NCBI RefSeq assembly: GCF_900141865.1
Contig: NZ_FQYW01000014.1
Location: forward strand, 28,215 to 92,214
Origin: Anaerovibrio lipolyticus DSM 3074
Lineage (GTDB): Bacteria > Bacillota > Negativicutes > Selenomonadales > Selenomonadaceae
Reading direction: 5' to 3'
DNA length: 64,000 bases
The notes beneath the pieces were generated by a model, which saw nothing but the letters and a program-made list of their open reading frames with translations, was not told where the DNA came from and searched no databases. Numbering within the stretch: position 1 is the stretch's first letter; each line of letters opens with the position of its first letter. Made by a program: the position numbers and the translations under genes. Of the stretch, positions 1 to 8,467 are shown piece by piece.

Positions 1-730
1 TAATTCCCTCCACCAAGGACTTCATGGTAAATTCCATATCCTCTACCAGACAGTTGGCACGCCAGCCGTGACGCTTCAATACCTCGGTGGTAATACACAT
101 ACCAGTACCACCCAATACGGCAGACAGGCCCAAATTGGTCTTGGCCTGATGAATGAGGTAATCAATAACCCAGAAGGAAAGGGCAAATGTGGCAGAAACC
201 CAAGAATCGTAAGGATTCTTGGCATCCAAAAAGCCCTGAATAATCTTGGCACCCTTCATAAGGTGATGATTCATTTCAATGAGGAATCGCGGATGAACCA
301 AATTATCTGCGTCAAAGATACAAACTGCATCATAAGGCTTCTCCATGTCCTTTTCCATATCAAAAAGCTTGGCAAACATCCAGTCAAGAGCATAACCCTT
401 GGTCTTTCTTTCCGGATCAAAGCGCTCACAGACAATAGCTCCGGCCTCACGGGAAACCTTGGCAGTATCATCTGTGCAGTTATCTGCAATTACATAAATA
501 TCATATAGCTCTTTAGGATAATCCAGCTCCTGAAGATTCTTTACAAGATGACCAACTACTGCCTGCTCATTATGAGCCGCAATCAAACAGGCGAACTTCT
601 TCTCCGGGGTTGTAATTTTCTTCTCTCTAAAAACCACCAGACCAAAAAAACCGATAATAAAGAAATAAATAGTGAAACAAAACAGAAAAATCTGTAGTGG
701 AATCATTATTATATCAAGTGGATAAAACAT
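1..730 (-). CDS. Family 2 glycosyltransferase, membrane-anchored (3' end outside window)
   Basis: The reading frame starts with ATG at 730 behind an AAGGAG site and runs off the window edge, so only about 243 residues are seen. The N-terminus has one hydrophobic segment (about residues 3-33), then a GT-A fold start (CLIAAHNEQ), an ADNCTDD nucleotide-binding stretch and IFDADN as the DXD-type metal motif. GGTGMC and EDMEF, the acceptor-site and base motifs of GT2 enzymes, follow. This fits a processive or polyprenyl-linked glycosyltransferase of the BcsA/NodC-like superfamily; the substrate cannot be told. It lies 38 bp downstream of pssA and is probably in the same transcription unit, so an envelope role is likely. 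Confidence 0.85.
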   Translation of the reverse strand, partial: MFYPLDIIMIPLQIFLFCFTIYFFIIGFFGLVVFREKKITTPEKKFACLIAAHNEQAVVGHLVKNLQELDYPKELYDIYVIADNCTDDTAKVSREAGAIVCERFDPERKTKGYALDWMFAKLFDMEKDMEKPYDAVCIFDADNLVHPRFLIEMNHHLMKGAKIIQGFLDAKNPYDSWVSATFALSFWVIDYLIHQAKTNLGLSAVLGGTGMCITTEVLKRHGWRANCLVEDMEFTMKSLVEGI

Positions 731-768
731 TAACTACTTTCTCCTTTTTGACAACAGCTATATCCCAC

Positions 769-1473
769 TTAATTGCTGCCGGAAATAAGATTAATACTGT
801 GATTTACAATACCAAAAATCGCATAGGACGCAAAAATGCCAAAGAGGATAGCATAACCAATACCATCAATGCCCATCCACAAAATAGAGGCAAACACAGC
901 TGCCGCAACAAACTTGGCAACGAGATTCATCTTCTCGCCGTCGCCCTTAAAATCAGGATAATGCACGGTGCTGACCATTAGATATGCCACCACCATGACA
1001 ATAACAGGATATGCGTAGGATATTTCATCCAAATTGTAACCAACAGCATTAATAAGCAGTGTGGATGTAGCAATAAGACAGCCACCTGCAGGAATAGCCA
1101 GGCCCATGAAATAGCCATGAACCACAGTAGTATTGACATTAAAGCGTGCCAAGCGCCACATACCACAAAGGGCAAAGAAAATTGCTGCAACGCAGCCAAA
1201 AATACCGAAATCTGCCAGTTGGAGCTTGTATGCAAGCATAGCAGGAGCCGCACCAAAGGAAACCAGATCGCACAGGGAATCCATTTCCTTACCCATTTCA
1301 GAGCTAACCCCAAGGGCACGGGCGGTTCTGCCGTCCAGGCCATCAGCCACCAAGGCCAGCAAAATACAAACAGCGCCGAAGGTCAAATTACCATTGAAAG
1401 TACACAAAATGGAAATCATTCCGAAAACAAGATTAGCTGAAGTAAACGCATTAGGAATTACAGATTTGCTCAT
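769..1473 (-). CDS. pssA: CDP-diacylglycerol-serine O-phosphatidyltransferase
   Basis: Makes phosphatidylserine from CDP-diacylglycerol and L-serine at the inner membrane. The CDP-alcohol phosphatidyltransferase signature is complete: D44, D47-G48, A51-R52, G61, D65 and D69. The rest of the 234 residues is a series of hydrophobic segments typical of this small integral enzyme. The start ATG overlaps the psd stop codon (TAATG), so the two are translationally coupled. Together they give phosphatidylethanolamine. Length and motif order match the gram-positive PssA type rather than the larger soluble E. coli type. Confidence 0.95.
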   Translation of the reverse strand: MSKSVIPNAFTSANLVFGMISILCTFNGNLTFGAVCILLALVADGLDGRTARALGVSSEMGKEMDSLCDLVSFGAAPAMLAYKLQLADFGIFGCVAAIFFALCGMWRLARFNVNTTVVHGYFMGLAIPAGGCLIATSTLLINAVGYNLDEISYAYPVIVMVVAYLMVSTVHYPDFKGDGEKMNLVAKFVAAAVFASILWMGIDGIGYAILFGIFASYAIFGIVNHSINLISGSN

Positions 1474-2111
1474 TAGTCCTTAATCCTCCCCACAATGGTC
1501 TCTCCTCCATGAACCTTGTCACCCTTCTTCATAAGAACCTCTACGTTCTTAGGTACCACGATCTCAGTACATGAAGCAAATTTAATAAGACCGTATACAT
1601 CGCCCTTCTCCATCTTATCGTCCAAGGTCACCCAGGAAACGATACGTCGGGCCAAAATGCCTGCAATCTGAGTTACAGTCACCTTCAATCTATCATTTTC
1701 AATGCCAATCATGTGGCGCTCATTCTCAAAGCCTACCTCATCCTTGTAAGCCGGCTTAAAGCGACCGCAAACATATTTCTGGGTCTTGACCTCACCAGCA
1801 ATAGGACTGCGGTTCACATGAACGCTGAAAATTGACAAGAAGATAATTACCTTTGTCCCAGGACCCTTTAAAAAGTCGTCATACTCAACATCCACCACGT
1901 CCTGCACTGTTCCATCTGCTGGGGAAACAATGAGGTCTTCGTCAGCGGGGATAACACGGTCCGGATTTCTGAAAAAATATGTGAAGTATGCTGCCAAAAT
2001 TCCTGGTACCACTGCACCCAATGGGCCCAGCAAAAATCCAAGAAAGACAGCAACAGCTAAAGCTCCGAAAATGAAAACGTATCCTTCTCTTACAATATGG
2101 AATTTACCCAA
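1473..2111 (-). CDS. psd: Phosphatidylserine decarboxylase (short, archaeal-type)
   Basis: Pyruvoyl enzyme converting phosphatidylserine to phosphatidylethanolamine. I chose the TTG start at 2111 because AGGAGGTG stands 6-7 bases ahead of it; the upstream ATG at 2177 has no ribosome binding site and would add 22 atypical residues. From that start the protein has 212 residues, the usual size of the short type. Two N-terminal membrane segments are followed by SPADG (63-67) and FSVHVN with the catalytic-triad histidine H98. The self-cleavage site is odd: the family has Gly-Ser (as in KFGS), here it is KFAS with Ala179-Ser180. The serine that becomes the pyruvoyl group is kept, so activity is possible. 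Confidence 0.93.
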   Translation of the reverse strand: MGKFHIVREGYVFIFGALAVAVFLGFLLGPLGAVVPGILAAYFTYFFRNPDRVIPADEDLIVSPADGTVQDVVDVEYDDFLKGPGTKVIIFLSIFSVHVNRSPIAGEVKTQKYVCGRFKPAYKDEVGFENERHMIGIENDRLKVTVTQIAGILARRIVSWVTLDDKMEKGDVYGLIKFASCTEIVVPKNVEVLMKKGDKVHGGETIVGRIKD

Positions 2112-2202
2112 AATTTGCACCTCCTGATACGGCTTTAAACTGGAGATATTATATCGCGATTGTTCCAATTTTGCCATAGAAAATATACCATTTTACTATA
2201 TA

Positions 2203-2931
2203 TTATTTCTTGCTTCCCATAACTTTAAATACAAACTTTGGAAGTGCCATAAGGCGACCGATACGGCTAGGCTGCTTCAGACCACGGAAAAGCCATTCCA
2301 GCTTCGCCTTCTGCATCCACAAAGGTGCCCGCTGCATCACACCGGCCATAACATCAAAGGAACCGCCAACACCGATGGAAACTGGAACCTCCAGCTCCTC
2401 CAGATGAGCATACAGCCATTTCTCCTGCTTTGGAACCCCCAGGGCCACAAACAAAATATCCGGCTTGGCCGCCTTTATATCAGCAATAATCTGGGGCTCG
2501 TCGTCAGCTGTAAAGAATCCATTGCGGGTTCCTACTATATTAATGCCAGGGTACCACTCCTCAGCCTTCTTTTTGGCCATATCTGCCACACCCGGAGCAG
2601 AACCAAAGAAGTAAATCCGCTGATTTTTCTCGGGAGCCAGCTTCATCAGCTCCTGGGACAAGTCATAGCCAGCCACACGCTCAGGCATTGGATGGCCTAG
2701 ATAGCCTGCAGCCCATACGGTTCCTGCACCATCTGGTACCACCAGATCCGCCGCATTTAATATGGTCTTCAGCTCCTCATCATAGGTAGCCCGCATTATC
2801 ATTTCAGCATTTGCGGTGGCAATAAGGGTACTCTCCCCCTTTTCAATGAAGCCCTGAACAGTTTCAACAGCCTGCCCCATAGTAGGGGAATCCACCTTTA
2901 CACCTAGTATGTCAACTTTATCAAAAGACAT
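2203..2931 (-). CDS. WecG/TagA/CpsF family N-acetylmannosaminyl-type glycosyltransferase
   Basis: A 242-residue GT26-family enzyme. The family signature is clear: ATANAEM (N41) near the N-terminus, VVPDGAG with the likely catalytic D67, YFFGSAPG, and VALGVPKQEKW. Family members transfer N-acetylmannosamine or related sugars to undecaprenyl-linked acceptors for wall teichoic acid, enterobacterial common antigen or capsule. The C-terminal arginine-rich tail (WLFRGLKQPSRIGR) is the membrane-association segment seen in TagA. It sits upstream of psd-pssA and a GT2 gene, suggesting an envelope polymer. Start ATG has a GGAGG site 6 bases ahead. Which polymer it builds is unknown. Confidence 0.88.
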   Translation of the reverse strand: MSFDKVDILGVKVDSPTMGQAVETVQGFIEKGESTLIATANAEMIMRATYDEELKTILNAADLVVPDGAGTVWAAGYLGHPMPERVAGYDLSQELMKLAPEKNQRIYFFGSAPGVADMAKKKAEEWYPGINIVGTRNGFFTADDEPQIIADIKAAKPDILFVALGVPKQEKWLYAHLEELEVPVSIGVGGSFDVMAGVMQRAPLWMQKAKLEWLFRGLKQPSRIGRLMALPKFVFKVMGSKK

Positions 2932-3002
2932 GATTGCCTCCTAAATTCAAAAATACAAATTTCATTGTAACACAAAAGTGTAAAGAAGGCTATAGAAAAC
3001 GT

Positions 3003-3036
3003 ACGAAAAGGGACCGCTTTGCAGTCAGCCCCTTTT
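3003..3036 (-). terminator. Probable intrinsic terminator after aspS
   Basis: On the minus strand AAAAGGG pairs with CCCTTTT, with an inner ACTGC/GCGGT stem. Only four T residues follow, so it is a weak terminator. It lies 20 bases after the aspS stop. Confidence 0.5.
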
Positions 3037-3055
3037 ACATAATCAATTAAATATA

Positions 3056-4855
3056 TTAGTCTTCCTTAATCTTTTTCTTTACATGGGTGCGGATGGAAAG
3101 CTCTCTCAGCTGTTTTTCATCAACCTCAGAAGGTGCCTGGGACATAACATCAGATGCGCTCTGGGTCTTAGGGAAGGCAATAACGTCACGGATGGACTTT
3201 CTCTTAGCCATGAGCATAACCAGACGATCAAGACCAAATGCCAGACCGCCATGAGGTGGAGCACCATACTTGAAGGCATCCAGCATAAAGCCAAATTTCT
3301 CATGAGCAGCCTCCGGAGTAAGGCCGATTGCCTCAAATACCTTCTCCTGCAGGTCGCCCTGATAAATACGCAGGGAACCGCCACCGATTTCCACGCCGTT
3401 AAGAACCATATCATAAGCAATTGCCTTAACCTTGCCTGGATCAGTGGTAAGATACTGAACATCTTCATCACGAGGTGCAGTGAATGGATGATGCATTGCC
3501 TTCCAACGCTTATCCTCTTCGCTGTATTCAAACATAGGGAAATCAACTACCCACAGGAAGCTCAGCTTATCTGGGTCAATGAGGCCACGACGACGGGCCA
3601 TCTCAAGACGAAGCTCGCCAAGAGCCTGAGCAACTACCAATGGCTTATCAGCAATAACTAACAGCAAATCGCCAGTCTTGGCGCCAGTAGCCTTCTTAAT
3701 TTCCTCAAAGGTTTCATCAGAGTAGAACTTCTTGAATGGAGACTTAACGCCCTCTTCAGTGTACTGAATCCAAGCCAATCCCTTTGCACCATAGCCCTGA
3801 ACATACTGTACAAGGCCATCCAGCTCACGACGAGGAATATTGGCATAATCCTCTACATTAATAACCTTAACCTGTCCACCGTTCTCCAGAACAGAAGCAA
3901 ATACCTTAAAGTCAGAGCCCTTAACGTACTCGGAAATATCCATCAACTCCATGCCAAAACGAAGATCTGGCTTATCAGAGCCATAACGCTCCATTGCCTC
4001 ATCCCAAGTCATGCGCAGGAAAGGAGTAGGAATCTTTGTATCAAGTGCCTTCTCGAAGATTTCACCCATCATACCTTCCATCATAGTAAGGATGGTCTCC
4101 TGATCGATAAAGGACATCTCAATATCCAGCTGAGTGAACTCTGGCTGACGGTCAGCACGAAGGTCCTCATCACGGAAGCAGCGAACAATCTGGAAATACT
4201 TCTCAAAGCCGGAAAGCATGAGAATCTGCTTGTAAATCTGTGGAGACTGTGGCAGAGCGTAGAACTCACCTGGGTTCAAACGGCTTGGTACCAGGAAGTC
4301 GCGGGCACCCTCTGGAGTGGACTTACAAAGCATTGGAGTCTCAATTTCCAGGAAGCCATTGCGGTCAAAGTAATCACGCATAATCTTGGTTACGCGATGA
4401 CGGAGCATAAGGCACTTCTGCATCTCCGGACGACGAAGGTCGAGATAACGATACTTCAGACGAAGCATCTCATCTACATCAATACCATCCTGAATGTAGA
4501 ATGGAGGGGTCTTGGCCTTGTTGAGGATACGAAGCTCCTTAACTACAACCTCGATTTCACCAGTTGCCATGTTAGGGTTAACGGTTTCCTCGCTGCGGGC
4601 ACGAACATCACCCTTTACAGCCAAAACGAACTCGCTACGGATGGTCTCAGCCTTGTGGAAAGCCTCCTCACCAATAGCAGCCTCATCAAATACGATCTGC
4701 ACCAGACCAGAGCGATCACGGAAGTCAATAAAAATCAGACCACCATGGTCACGGCGACGGGAAGCCCAACCACAGAGAACGACCTCACTGCCAACGTTAT
4801 CCTTACGCAGCTCACCGCAATGATGAGAACGCTTCAAACCTTCTAAAGTATCCAT
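3056..4855 (-). CDS. aspS: Aspartate-tRNA ligase
   Basis: Charges tRNA-Asp, 599 residues, the normal length for bacterial AspRS. It has the N-terminal OB-fold anticodon-binding domain (LCGWASRRRDHGG), class II motif 2 (FRDEDLRADRQPEF), the bacterial-specific GAD insertion in the middle, and motif 3 (GLAFGLDRL). The GAD domain marks the bacterial type. Start ATG has a GAGGTG site 9 bases ahead. It lies directly downstream of hisS (38 bp), the common Firmicute pair hisS-aspS. No T-box leader is visible in the short spacer, so any regulation must act further upstream. Confidence 0.98.
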   Translation of the reverse strand: MDTLEGLKRSHHCGELRKDNVGSEVVLCGWASRRRDHGGLIFIDFRDRSGLVQIVFDEAAIGEEAFHKAETIRSEFVLAVKGDVRARSEETVNPNMATGEIEVVVKELRILNKAKTPPFYIQDGIDVDEMLRLKYRYLDLRRPEMQKCLMLRHRVTKIMRDYFDRNGFLEIETPMLCKSTPEGARDFLVPSRLNPGEFYALPQSPQIYKQILMLSGFEKYFQIVRCFRDEDLRADRQPEFTQLDIEMSFIDQETILTMMEGMMGEIFEKALDTKIPTPFLRMTWDEAMERYGSDKPDLRFGMELMDISEYVKGSDFKVFASVLENGGQVKVINVEDYANIPRRELDGLVQYVQGYGAKGLAWIQYTEEGVKSPFKKFYSDETFEEIKKATGAKTGDLLLVIADKPLVVAQALGELRLEMARRRGLIDPDKLSFLWVVDFPMFEYSEEDKRWKAMHHPFTAPRDEDVQYLTTDPGKVKAIAYDMVLNGVEIGGGSLRIYQGDLQEKVFEAIGLTPEAAHEKFGFMLDAFKYGAPPHGGLAFGLDRLVMLMAKRKSIRDVIAFPKTQSASDVMSQAPSEVDEKQLRELSIRTHVKKKIKED

Positions 4856-4893
4856 TTAATTCTTCACCTCATACAAATATTTTTTGGGTATAT

Positions 4894-6144
4894 TTATTTT
4901 AATTTACTAATAAGCTTATTTACAGGAACCTTTTCCTGCTCGCTACCAGCCATATCACGGAGCATTACCACGCCCTCGGAAAGCTCATCGTCACCCATGA
5001 TAGCAGCGAATTTTGCTCCCAGCTTGTTGGCCTGCTTCATCTGGGCCTTCATGCTGCGGCCAGCATAGTCAACTGCTGCGCTGAAGCCCGCATCACGAAG
5101 ATCCATAACCAGCTTAAAGGCCTCCTCCTGTGCTGCTTCACCCAAGGCTACCACATACACATCTACGCTGCGGTTCTTATCTGGCAACAGGCCCTGCTTT
5201 TCAAGGGCCAGAAGAACTCTTTCCAGACCAGTGGCGAATCCCACGGCAGGAGTAGGGTTACCTCCCATTTCCTCAATAAGGCCATCATAACGGCCACCGC
5301 CTGCCACAGCACTCTGTGCCCCCAAAGGTGGGTACTTAACCTCAAAGGCAGTCTTGGTGTAATAATCAAGGCCACGAACCAAGCGTGGATCAAGCTCAAA
5401 CTTAACCCCCGCCTTAGTGAGATGCTTTTGCAGCTTTTGGAAGTGATCGGAGCACTCATCACAGAGACAGTCTGTAATCTTTGGTGCATCCTTCATATAA
5501 GGCTTTTCCGCATCCTTTTTGCAATCCAGAATACGCATTGGTGCCCTGTCAAAACGGCTACGACAATCCTCACAAAGGTCATCCAGCTTGTCACGGAAGA
5601 AGTCCTGCAGCATAGTGCGGTACTTGGCACGACAGTTTGGACAGCCTACAGAATTAATATAAAGCTCCAAATCATTAAGGCCAAGACCCTGCAATAGCTT
5701 CATAGCCAAAAGGATAATCTCAGCATCCACAGCTGGATTGGATTCCCCAATGGCCTCCACACCAAACTGGTGGAATTCACGCATACGGCCGGCCTGGGGG
5801 CGGTCATAACGGAACATGGAGCCAATATAAAACAGCTTGGTCAGGGCATTTTCAGCGTAGAGCTTGTTCTGCAGATAAGCACGAACAGCAGATGCCGTAT
5901 TTTCCGGTCTGAGGGTAATACTTCTATCACCTCTGTCAGTGAAGGTGTACATTTCCTTGTCCACCACATCGGTGCCCTCACCGATACCGCGCTGAAAGAG
6001 CTCTGTGTGCTCAAACATTGGGGTCCTTATCTCCTGATAACCAAACCGCCTGCAAAGAGAGCGGATGTTATCCTCCACATAGAGCCAGTCACCTACTGTA
6101 TCTGGCAGTATATCCTTGGTGCCCCTTGGAGCATTTGTCAACAT
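4894..6144 (-). CDS. hisS: Histidine-tRNA ligase
   Basis: Class IIa synthetase that charges tRNA-His. The 416 residues begin with the typical APRGTKDILP, followed by motif 2 (MFRYDRPQAGRMREFHQ), the HisA motif RGLDYYTKTAFEV and motif 3 (GFATGLERV). A C-terminal anticodon-binding domain (VDVYVVALG onwards) completes it. AGGAGG lies 9 bases before the ATG. It sits 52 bp after hemZ and 38 bp before aspS on the same strand, probably in one operon. The spacer is too short for a T-box leader. Confidence 0.98.
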   Translation of the reverse strand: MLTNAPRGTKDILPDTVGDWLYVEDNIRSLCRRFGYQEIRTPMFEHTELFQRGIGEGTDVVDKEMYTFTDRGDRSITLRPENTASAVRAYLQNKLYAENALTKLFYIGSMFRYDRPQAGRMREFHQFGVEAIGESNPAVDAEIILLAMKLLQGLGLNDLELYINSVGCPNCRAKYRTMLQDFFRDKLDDLCEDCRSRFDRAPMRILDCKKDAEKPYMKDAPKITDCLCDECSDHFQKLQKHLTKAGVKFELDPRLVRGLDYYTKTAFEVKYPPLGAQSAVAGGGRYDGLIEEMGGNPTPAVGFATGLERVLLALEKQGLLPDKNRSVDVYVVALGEAAQEEAFKLVMDLRDAGFSAAVDYAGRSMKAQMKQANKLGAKFAAIMGDDELSEGVVMLRDMAGSEQEKVPVNKLISKLK

Positions 6145-6196
6145 ATTATAAAAACCTCCTCTGCTTTGTAAAAAGCAAGGTATTGCAATCTATTTA

Positions 6197-7690
6197 TTAT
6201 GGGGTATCGCCGTAAGCCTCAGCTATCAGCTTTGCCCTTTTATCAATGTAAATATCAATATCCCTAAGATATGTAATCAAATCCTTGGCGTTAAATGAAG
6301 ATTTCAGCCGCTTTTCACGGAAATTTACCACCTTGCTGGTGGCCGCCCCGCCAATACCAAGTATTGTCTGATGTTCCTCCATTATCTGGATATTGTAAAT
6401 GCTTTCTGCTCCCTTTCGGCAGCAGCCCACATTTTCCAGCTGACCGCTCATATACCCCTGACGATAGAGATAATAAGGCTTCATGCCGGCTTTATCAATA
6501 TAGCTCATGGCAGTATGGAACATCTCCCGACAGGTCTTGTCATCCGGCAGCTCATATTCCTCAAGGTTCATTTTTAAAACTGAACCTCGTTTCAGTGCCA
6601 GAGAATGAAGGGTGATGTCATCTGGGCCAAGGGCCACTATTTTCTTCATTGTATCCTCAATATCAGCCACTCCTTCACCTGGAAGGCCAATAATAAGGTC
6701 CATATTTATTTCCGGAATACCAGCTGACCTTAAGTCATTAAACATGGTCACAATGGCCTCCGGAGTATGATTGCGCCCTATACGCTTTAGTGTACGGGGC
6801 TGCATTGTTTGCGGATTTACACTGACTCTGGTGACATTCATATCCACCATGGTCTGAATCTTATCCGGGGACATACTGTCCGGACGGCCGGCTTCTACAG
6901 TGAACTCAATAGTATGCTCACAGTAAAAAGCCTCCCTCACTGCGCTAAGCATTTCCCGGAAATATTTATCCGGCAGGCTGGTGGGAGTACCTCCGCCTAC
7001 ATAAATGGACTGAACCTTAAAGCCATAGTCAGCCACGGTCTGCTTTACTGCCGCCAAATCCTTATGGAAAACCTCCATAAACTCATTTAGGCCATCCTCC
7101 TTTGGAAGAATATTGGCTGGGAAGGAGCAATAGAGGCAACGACTCAGACAGAAAGGGATACCAACATAAATACTGATAGTCTTTTCATCAGATTTTGCCA
7201 AAAATGGCAGCTGACGAATAGCCATATCCACAATGGTGGTTGCCTTTTCCTCACTGGCCTCATAGTCGTGAAGCAAGCGCTCCACCACCTCATCCCTGGA
7301 CAGGCCCCCCTCCAAAAGGCGATGAACTATCTTGGTGGGACGAACCCCGTGAAGAATTCCCCAAGGGGCAGCCTCAAAGCAAAATTCCTTCCTAAAGAGC
7401 TGATAGAGATTCAGCTTTATCAGGCGATGCTTTCCGGCAGCAAACCTTTCATCACTACGGCCTGCAGTGGTCTGGGTCAAATGAACCCGCTCACCCGCCG
7501 TACCCTTCATGGTAATAACGGTTTCCACAATGGGCACATCACCTGGCTTAAGGTTATTTTCTATATTCAGTGTCTCCCAGGAGTAGTCTTCCTCACAGCC
7601 CGTCTCAATCTTAAAAAGATTCAGGACTTCACGGACTACCTTGACCACCACCTGGTCCTCACTATTTAAGGTAAACTCTTTAATTTTCAA
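6197..7690 (-). CDS. hemZ: Radical SAM coproporphyrinogen III dehydrogenase-like protein HemZ
   Basis: Oxygen-independent coproporphyrinogen oxidase-like radical SAM protein. The cluster motif CxxxCxxC is present (FCLSRCLYC, cysteines near residues 181, 185 and 188 from the chosen start), followed by YVGGGTPTSLP and the GRNHTPE/GLPGEG segments of the HemN/HemZ family. The open frame extends to 7768, but that would overlap fur by about 90 bases; the TTG at 7690 gives a 10-base overlap and 497 residues, near the usual HemZ length. Another candidate is the ATG at 7720. In some bacteria HemN-like proteins are haem chaperones (HemW), so the exact reaction is inferred from overall similarity to HemZ. 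Co-transcription with fur suggests a link to iron. Confidence 0.85.
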   Translation of the reverse strand: MKIKEFTLNSEDQVVVKVVREVLNLFKIETGCEEDYSWETLNIENNLKPGDVPIVETVITMKGTAGERVHLTQTTAGRSDERFAAGKHRLIKLNLYQLFRKEFCFEAAPWGILHGVRPTKIVHRLLEGGLSRDEVVERLLHDYEASEEKATTIVDMAIRQLPFLAKSDEKTISIYVGIPFCLSRCLYCSFPANILPKEDGLNEFMEVFHKDLAAVKQTVADYGFKVQSIYVGGGTPTSLPDKYFREMLSAVREAFYCEHTIEFTVEAGRPDSMSPDKIQTMVDMNVTRVSVNPQTMQPRTLKRIGRNHTPEAIVTMFNDLRSAGIPEINMDLIIGLPGEGVADIEDTMKKIVALGPDDITLHSLALKRGSVLKMNLEEYELPDDKTCREMFHTAMSYIDKAGMKPYYLYRQGYMSGQLENVGCCRKGAESIYNIQIMEEHQTILGIGGAATSKVVNFREKRLKSSFNAKDLITYLRDIDIYIDKRAKLIAEAYGDTP

Positions 7691-8183
7691 GCTTCTTGGC
7701 ACACTCCTGACAGTATCCATAGAATAGTACCTGATGATCGATAATGTTGAAGTTGCAGGTTTCAGCAATCTTCTGCTCCAACCCCTCCAGCATATCCTCA
7801 GAGAATTCTATAACCTTATCGCATTTTTTGCAAATAAGATGATGGTGCTGATGACCATTTTCCTCGATTTTCTTCAGCTCATAGCGGGCACGCTTCTCAC
7901 CGAATTCCATCTTCTGGAGAATGTTCATTTCAGGGCTGCACATTAATTCGAGAGTACGGTATACAGTGGCAAGACCAATGTCATATCCTTTATCCCGGAG
8001 AGTACGGTGTACTTCCTCAGCACTAAGGTGTTCTCCTGTACTATTTAAGAAAACCTCCAGTACGTCCTGTCTCTGATGAGTCAGCTTGTACCGGCTGTTC
8101 TGGAGTCTTTTTTTCAGTTCTTCAATGCTAAATCCATCGCGCATTTCTATATCCCCCGCATGCCAAAATTTTGTAATTAACAT
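7680..8183 (-). CDS. Ferric uptake regulator family repressor (Fur/PerR/Zur type)
   Basis: A DNA-binding metalloregulator with an N-terminal winged helix (SRYKLTHQRQDVLEVF ... LATVYRTLELM) and a C-terminal metal domain. The HQHHHLICKKCDKVIEF segment holds the regulatory histidines and the first CxxC; YGYCQECAKKLEN holds the second CxxC of the structural zinc site. The start at 8183 has AGGAG 4 bases ahead; the internal ATG at 8144 has GGGGG 8 bases ahead and gives a more usual 154 residues. Fur, PerR and Zur cannot be told apart with confidence by eye. It precedes hemZ. A long inverted repeat overlaps its likely promoter, consistent with autoregulation. Confidence 0.88.
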   Translation of the reverse strand: MLITKFWHAGDIEMRDGFSIEELKKRLQNSRYKLTHQRQDVLEVFLNSTGEHLSAEEVHRTLRDKGYDIGLATVYRTLELMCSPEMNILQKMEFGEKRARYELKKIEENGHQHHHLICKKCDKVIEFSEDMLEGLEQKIAETCNFNIIDHQVLFYGYCQECAKKLEN

Positions 8184-8218
8184 TACTCTCCTAATTTACA
8201 CTCCAATTATTGTATTAT

Positions 8219-8277
8219 AACGCAAAGAATCATGTTTTTCCATATCTATTTTTATATATAACATGATTCTTTGCGTT
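8219..8277. repeat. Perfect 18-bp inverted repeat upstream of fur
   Basis: The arms 8219-8236 and 8260-8277 are perfect reverse complements (core AAAGAATCATG / CATGATTCTTT), with a 23-base AT-rich spacer. On the minus strand the outer arm borders a TATAAT (8214-8219), the likely fur -10 element. It could be an operator read by a dimeric regulator or the stem of an RNA hairpin. Confidence 0.75.
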
Positions 8278-8422
8278 TCGACGAGCCCAAAAGCCTACTC
8301 GTCATAACGTAATTGTTCAAGAATTTCCATAACTATATAGAAATTCTTCCTATTAGACGTTTCAACGCACTTCCAGTTCGTTGCATTTCGACGAACCCAA
8401 AACGCTACTCGTCATAACGTGA
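8271..8422. repeat. Pair of about 42-bp imperfect direct repeats, 110 bp apart
   Basis: Copy 1 (8271-8312) and copy 2 (8381-8422) differ at only a few positions. Each reads TTGCRTTTCGACGA, then a short A/C-rich loop, then CTACTCGTCATAACGT. Inside each copy GACGA and TCGTC form a small inverted repeat. No coding potential is seen in the 284-bp gap between fur and the hydrolase gene. Confidence 0.75.
8321..8346. repeat. Small inverted repeat between the two direct repeats
   Basis: GAATTTC (8321-8327) and GAAATTC (8340-8346) are perfect reverse complements around a 12-base AT-rich centre. It lies in the spacer between the two direct repeat copies. Confidence 0.55.
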
Positions 8423-8433
8423 TTTTTATATAA

Positions 8434-8460
8434 CAGAAAGGAGGGTCGTTATAACCCTCC
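8434..8460 (-). terminator. Intrinsic terminator after the metallo-hydrolase
   Basis: A perfect GGAGGGT/ACCCTCC stem with a 7-base loop begins 8 bases after the stop codon on the minus strand and is followed by a T-rich tract. It ends the rel-hydrolase transcript. Confidence 0.8.
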
Positions 8461-8467
8461 TCACTTG

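Noticed and set aside
6145..6196. Possible T-box before hisS-aspS
   Set aside because: The spacers before hisS (52 bases) and aspS (38 bases) are too short for a T-box and no T-box sequence is seen.
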